Shown here: in pieces, positions 61,970 to 64,000 of the stretch
How the letters are laid out: every line of letters begins with the position of its first letter
Numbering within the stretch: the first letter of the stretch is position 1
From: VGJJ01 sp964480705
Lineage (GTDB): Archaea > Iainarchaeota > Iainarchaeia > Iainarchaeales > VGJJ01
Length of the DNA stretch: 64,000 bases
NCBI GenBank assembly: GCA_964480705.1
Contig: CAYZPC010000003.1
Coordinates: 1 to 64,000, forward strand
Direction: 5' to 3'
Program-made: the position numbers and the translations under genes
The notes under the pieces: model-generated
Database searches by the model: none
Told to the model about the DNA's origin: nothing
Seen by the model: the letters and a program-made list of their open reading frames with translations, nothing else

Positions 61970-63379
61970 TTAAACCACCTCTGATTCGATGACCATTTTT
62001 GATTCGGTTTTTGACTCGGTTTCACTCGGTGTCGCGGTTTTATCTCGGTGCTCCGAGTCAGAATCAATTATAACCGGGTTATTCGTCGAAAGAAGTTCGA
62101 TTAACCAAGCCGGTGTGCTCGGAGCGACTTTGAGGGGGTCGGTGAAATCCCATGACTCGGCGTAGGTCTCTATATCCTCACACCGAGGCACCGAATGAGC
62201 ATTTAACACCGAGAAAACGCTTTCTTTACTGATTAAACGCCATTCGACTCGGCACGCCGAGTCATTCACCGAACACCGAGTCATTTTCCAATAAACCCAT
62301 TTCTTGTAGGATGCCTCTCTCCCATTAATCAAACCCGCCATGTAAAGTTCTTTCAATAATCGATAAGCTCGGTCTGGCTTTTTTTCAATCAAATCGGCTA
62401 AACCATTCTTATCAATTGCATCACCTTCCAATTCAGGAATAAACTTCAATGCATCAAGAGCGCCCTTCGATACCTGTGCGTTGGTTGTCGGAGACAACGA
62501 GTTATACTCCCATATTCCAAGCTCGACGTCTTCGGGCGTTGCCAACAAAACAGGGTTTCCATTCGCATCACTAAACCAAACGCGCTGCGTTTGACGAGCC
62601 AACGTGATGGTTTTGATAATGCGAGATAGTTTTGGAAAATTTCTCCGATTAGAATAGTTTGGAAAAACGAAAGCATCTTTAGGAATCGGAATCAATACTC
62701 TCCGAGTTCCACTATTAATCAAAAAACCATTAATCTTTCTTGCATCATCTTTCTCTGGGTCATTATAGTTCTTTAACAAAAACTCTTTATCGAATTGGTA
62801 ATCAAATACTCTCTTGTCTTGTTCTTCGGACTCGTTCGGGTTCGCTAATAATAACCTGTTCAACATTTGTCCATCTTTATCTCGTAGTGGTTCAACCGAA
62901 TTGAACCATACGGGGCAGTTTTGTGGTAATGGAATCTTTTTGGTTGTCCAAATATTCTTTTTCGAATCCTTTTCAACGGTTAAATGGTTGCTTTTTGTGT
63001 TATCTAATAGTGAGCGGATGATTCCCATTTTCTTGTCGTCTTTTGGGTCGATGGTCATTTCTGCCCAGAATAGTATTGCGGGATGGTTGTTTTCGTTGAA
63101 CCAATAGAATAGGCTGGTGTCCGAGTTTGAGCTAACGCTCATTTTAACGCTCTCGGGGAATAGTTCGAATACTGCTTCCGCGCTGTGTGTTTTTCCTTTT
63201 CCGCTTTGTCCGATGCAGTAGAGTGAGAATGCTCCTTTGTCTGATAGGTTCATGCTGTGCCCGCTCAAATAATATGCTAATAGTATGGCGGTGTCTCCAA
63301 CGTGTCCTCTTTGGGCTACTCTGAGAGAGAACTCGATGGGGTCGTTTTTTTTCAAAAAGTCTAATGCATCTTCAATCAT
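61970..63379 (-). CDS. P-loop helicase-like replication protein
   Basis: 469 residues. Walker A is CIGQSGKGKTHSAEAVFELF near residue 56; a Walker B-like acidic strand is AILFWAEMTIDP near 100; a sensor-1-like Asn is in CPVWFNSVEPLRDKDGQMLN and an arginine-finger-like R follows in LNRLLLANPNES. This order fits AAA+ or SF3-type helicases of plasmid and virus primase-helicase proteins. A winged-helix-like segment follows at about 315-365 (DKNGLADLIEKKPDRAYRLL). The C-terminus is a polar, acidic tail. It probably opens the element's origin. Confidence 0.76.
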   Translation of the reverse strand: MIEDALDFLKKNDPIEFSLRVAQRGHVGDTAILLAYYLSGHSMNLSDKGAFSLYCIGQSGKGKTHSAEAVFELFPESVKMSVSSNSDTSLFYWFNENNHPAILFWAEMTIDPKDDKKMGIIRSLLDNTKSNHLTVEKDSKKNIWTTKKIPLPQNCPVWFNSVEPLRDKDGQMLNRLLLANPNESEEQDKRVFDYQFDKEFLLKNYNDPEKDDARKINGFLINSGTRRVLIPIPKDAFVFPNYSNRRNFPKLSRIIKTITLARQTQRVWFSDANGNPVLLATPEDVELGIWEYNSLSPTTNAQVSKGALDALKFIPELEGDAIDKNGLADLIEKKPDRAYRLLKELYMAGLINGREASYKKWVYWKMTRCSVNDSACRVEWRLISKESVFSVLNAHSVPRCEDIETYAESWDFTDPLKVAPSTPAWLIELLSTNNPVIIDSDSEHRDKTATPSETESKTESKMVIESEVV

Positions 63380-63404
63380 TTTTTACCACCTTTTTTTTAT
63401 GCTG

Positions 63405-63635
63405 TTAAACCTGTTTCATGACCTCGTTTTCGTTGTCTGTTTTGCTTGTTTCTTTCGCTTTTTGCATGCCAGCACTCGTATTAGGCGTATGGCGTTGGTA
63501 TTCGAAACTCTTATTCACGTTCCGAATAGCCCATTCAATAAATGCTGTTTCGGACACGTTCAAATCCTTCGACATTTCTCGAAGCATTTTGACCACGCTC
63601 AAATCTAATCGAAAACTTTTATTCAAACGATTCAT
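63405..63635 (-). CDS. Ribbon-helix-helix-like DNA-binding protein
   Basis: 76 residues from the ATG at 63635 (63647 and 63671 also possible). The first 45 residues, NRLNKSFRLDLSVVKMLREM and NVSETAFIEWAIRNV, give strand-helix-helix with the S-E-T turn typical of RHH repressors. The C-terminal tail is polar. It overlaps the zinc-ribbon gene by 17 bases and precedes the helicase-like gene by 25. It is likely the element's copy-control repressor. Confidence 0.75.
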   Translation of the reverse strand: MNRLNKSFRLDLSVVKMLREMSKDLNVSETAFIEWAIRNVNKSFEYQRHTPNTSAGMQKAKETSKTDNENEVMKQV

Positions 63636-64000
63636 GCAAACCACCATGTTTTTTTTCGTATTCTTTAGCAAACTTTTTGCTCAATCCAACCATTAAAACT
63701 GCTTGAGCGCACGCGCACTCAATACAAAGCGCTCCTCTTGGTGTCGGAGTGAAAAGCCAACTTACTTTCCCACAAAAAATGCACTCGTGGGTTGCTACAT
63801 CGTTCGCAAAAGAATTATTTTCGGTATCCACCAATCGAATTAATCGTAATGATTCTTTTCCAAAATTAATTTCTTGGAAAAGGTTCATCCACTCTTGAAG
63901 AATTTCTCGGTGCGAATGATTCTTTTCATTCGTTCCGAGCGATTCTTCAGACTTTTGATAGAGTTCTTCGAAGCGAAGTTTTTGGGAATCGTCTAAAACG
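63619..64000 (-). CDS. Zinc-ribbon protein, 5' end outside window
   Basis: The frame is open from the right edge (DDSQKLRFEELYQKSEESLG and onward) to the stop at 63619, at least 126 residues. An internal ATG at 63888 is a poor start because coding-like sequence continues upstream. The N-terminal visible part is helical; then comes a zinc ribbon, HECIFCGKVSW and ALCIECACAQA, followed by a helix. It is the first visible gene of the minus-strand element operon. A DNA- or RNA-binding role is likely; family not named. Confidence 0.7.
   Translation of the reverse strand, partial: VLDDSQKLRFEELYQKSEESLGTNEKNHSHREILQEWMNLFQEINFGKESLRLIRLVDTENNSFANDVATHECIFCGKVSWLFTPTPRGALCIECACAQAVLMVGLSKKFAKEYEKKHGGLHESFE

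Larger units (their letters stand above)
59224..64000. mobile_element. Probable integrated plasmid or virus, right end beyond window
   Basis: A compact set of genes typical of archaeal plasmids and viruses: AbrB-like regulator, a 265-residue unknown, a DUF4177-like protein, then a minus-strand operon of zinc-ribbon protein, RHH-like protein, P-loop helicase-like protein, a 154-residue unknown and a P-loop ATPase. Core genes are absent. No integrase, att site or right border is inside the window, so the left limit is approximate. Confidence 0.5.

Overview
The window comes from an archaeal genome. It carries Nop5 and fibrillarin, archaeal-type GlyRS, AsnRS and AspRS, a COG1709-type regulator, proteins with class III (archaeal pilin-like) signal peptides, and many genes whose only visible start signal is a TATA-like box 24-29 bases before the start codon, which suggests leaderless transcripts. 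The small proteins, tight spacing and very large surface proteins suggest a DPANN lineage, perhaps Diapherotrites. That placement is an inference from gene style and was not tested. A run of 100 Ns at 45315-45414 shows this is a scaffold, probably metagenome-derived.

Left part (1-6.4 kb): a truncated regulator gene, a small membrane protein, msrB, then a tRNA-Thr(CGT) next to a LAGLIDADG homing endonuclease gene and a second copy of the tRNA 3' half. Next come glyS, nop5 and fibrillarin (box C/D RNP, with a Nop5 that lacks most of its N-terminal domain), a dolichol-kinase-like gene and tRNA-Arg(CCT). After that tRNA lie two degenerate copies of its 3' end, each preceded by a hairpin, and a broken coding remnant.

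Surface block (6.9-41.8 kb): a 40-residue secreted-peptide ORF lies directly before a 5,251-residue adhesin-like protein made of about 50 glycine-rich GLUG-like repeats, eight FN3 domains and a C-terminal membrane anchor. Two more anchored beta-domain proteins, a coiled-coil protein, a 2,464-residue protein with carboxypeptidase-regulatory-like repeats and a VWA domain, and two class III signal-peptide proteins follow. Housekeeping genes sit between them: an MBL-fold nuclease, a cobalamin adenosyltransferase, a transaldolase-like aldolase, a YchF-like GTPase and a DUF192 lipoprotein.

Middle (41.8-50 kb): asnS, a RelE-type toxin-antitoxin pair, aspS, a B12-dependent ribonucleotide reductase cut by the assembly gap, an RsmB/NOP2-type methyltransferase with an apparent 5' frameshift, a PUA-like protein and a HAD hydrolase. 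The cobalamin adenosyltransferase at 34.9 kb could supply the reductase cofactor.

Copper block (50-54.3 kb): cupredoxin, CopZ-like chaperone, an HMA-membrane fusion and CopA form one overlapping operon. It diverges from a membrane-anchored winged-helix regulator, with two matching palindromes TGTTTCA-N5-TGAAACA around the shared promoter.

Right part (55-64 kb): a VapBC pair, then an AT-rich accessory stretch of poorly recognised genes (small membrane proteins, an AN1-like zinc finger with a C-terminal membrane anchor, a PD-(D/E)XK nuclease-like protein with a winged-helix tail). The window ends in what looks like an integrated plasmid or virus: an AbrB-like protein, two P-loop ATPases, an RHH-like protein and a zinc-ribbon protein.
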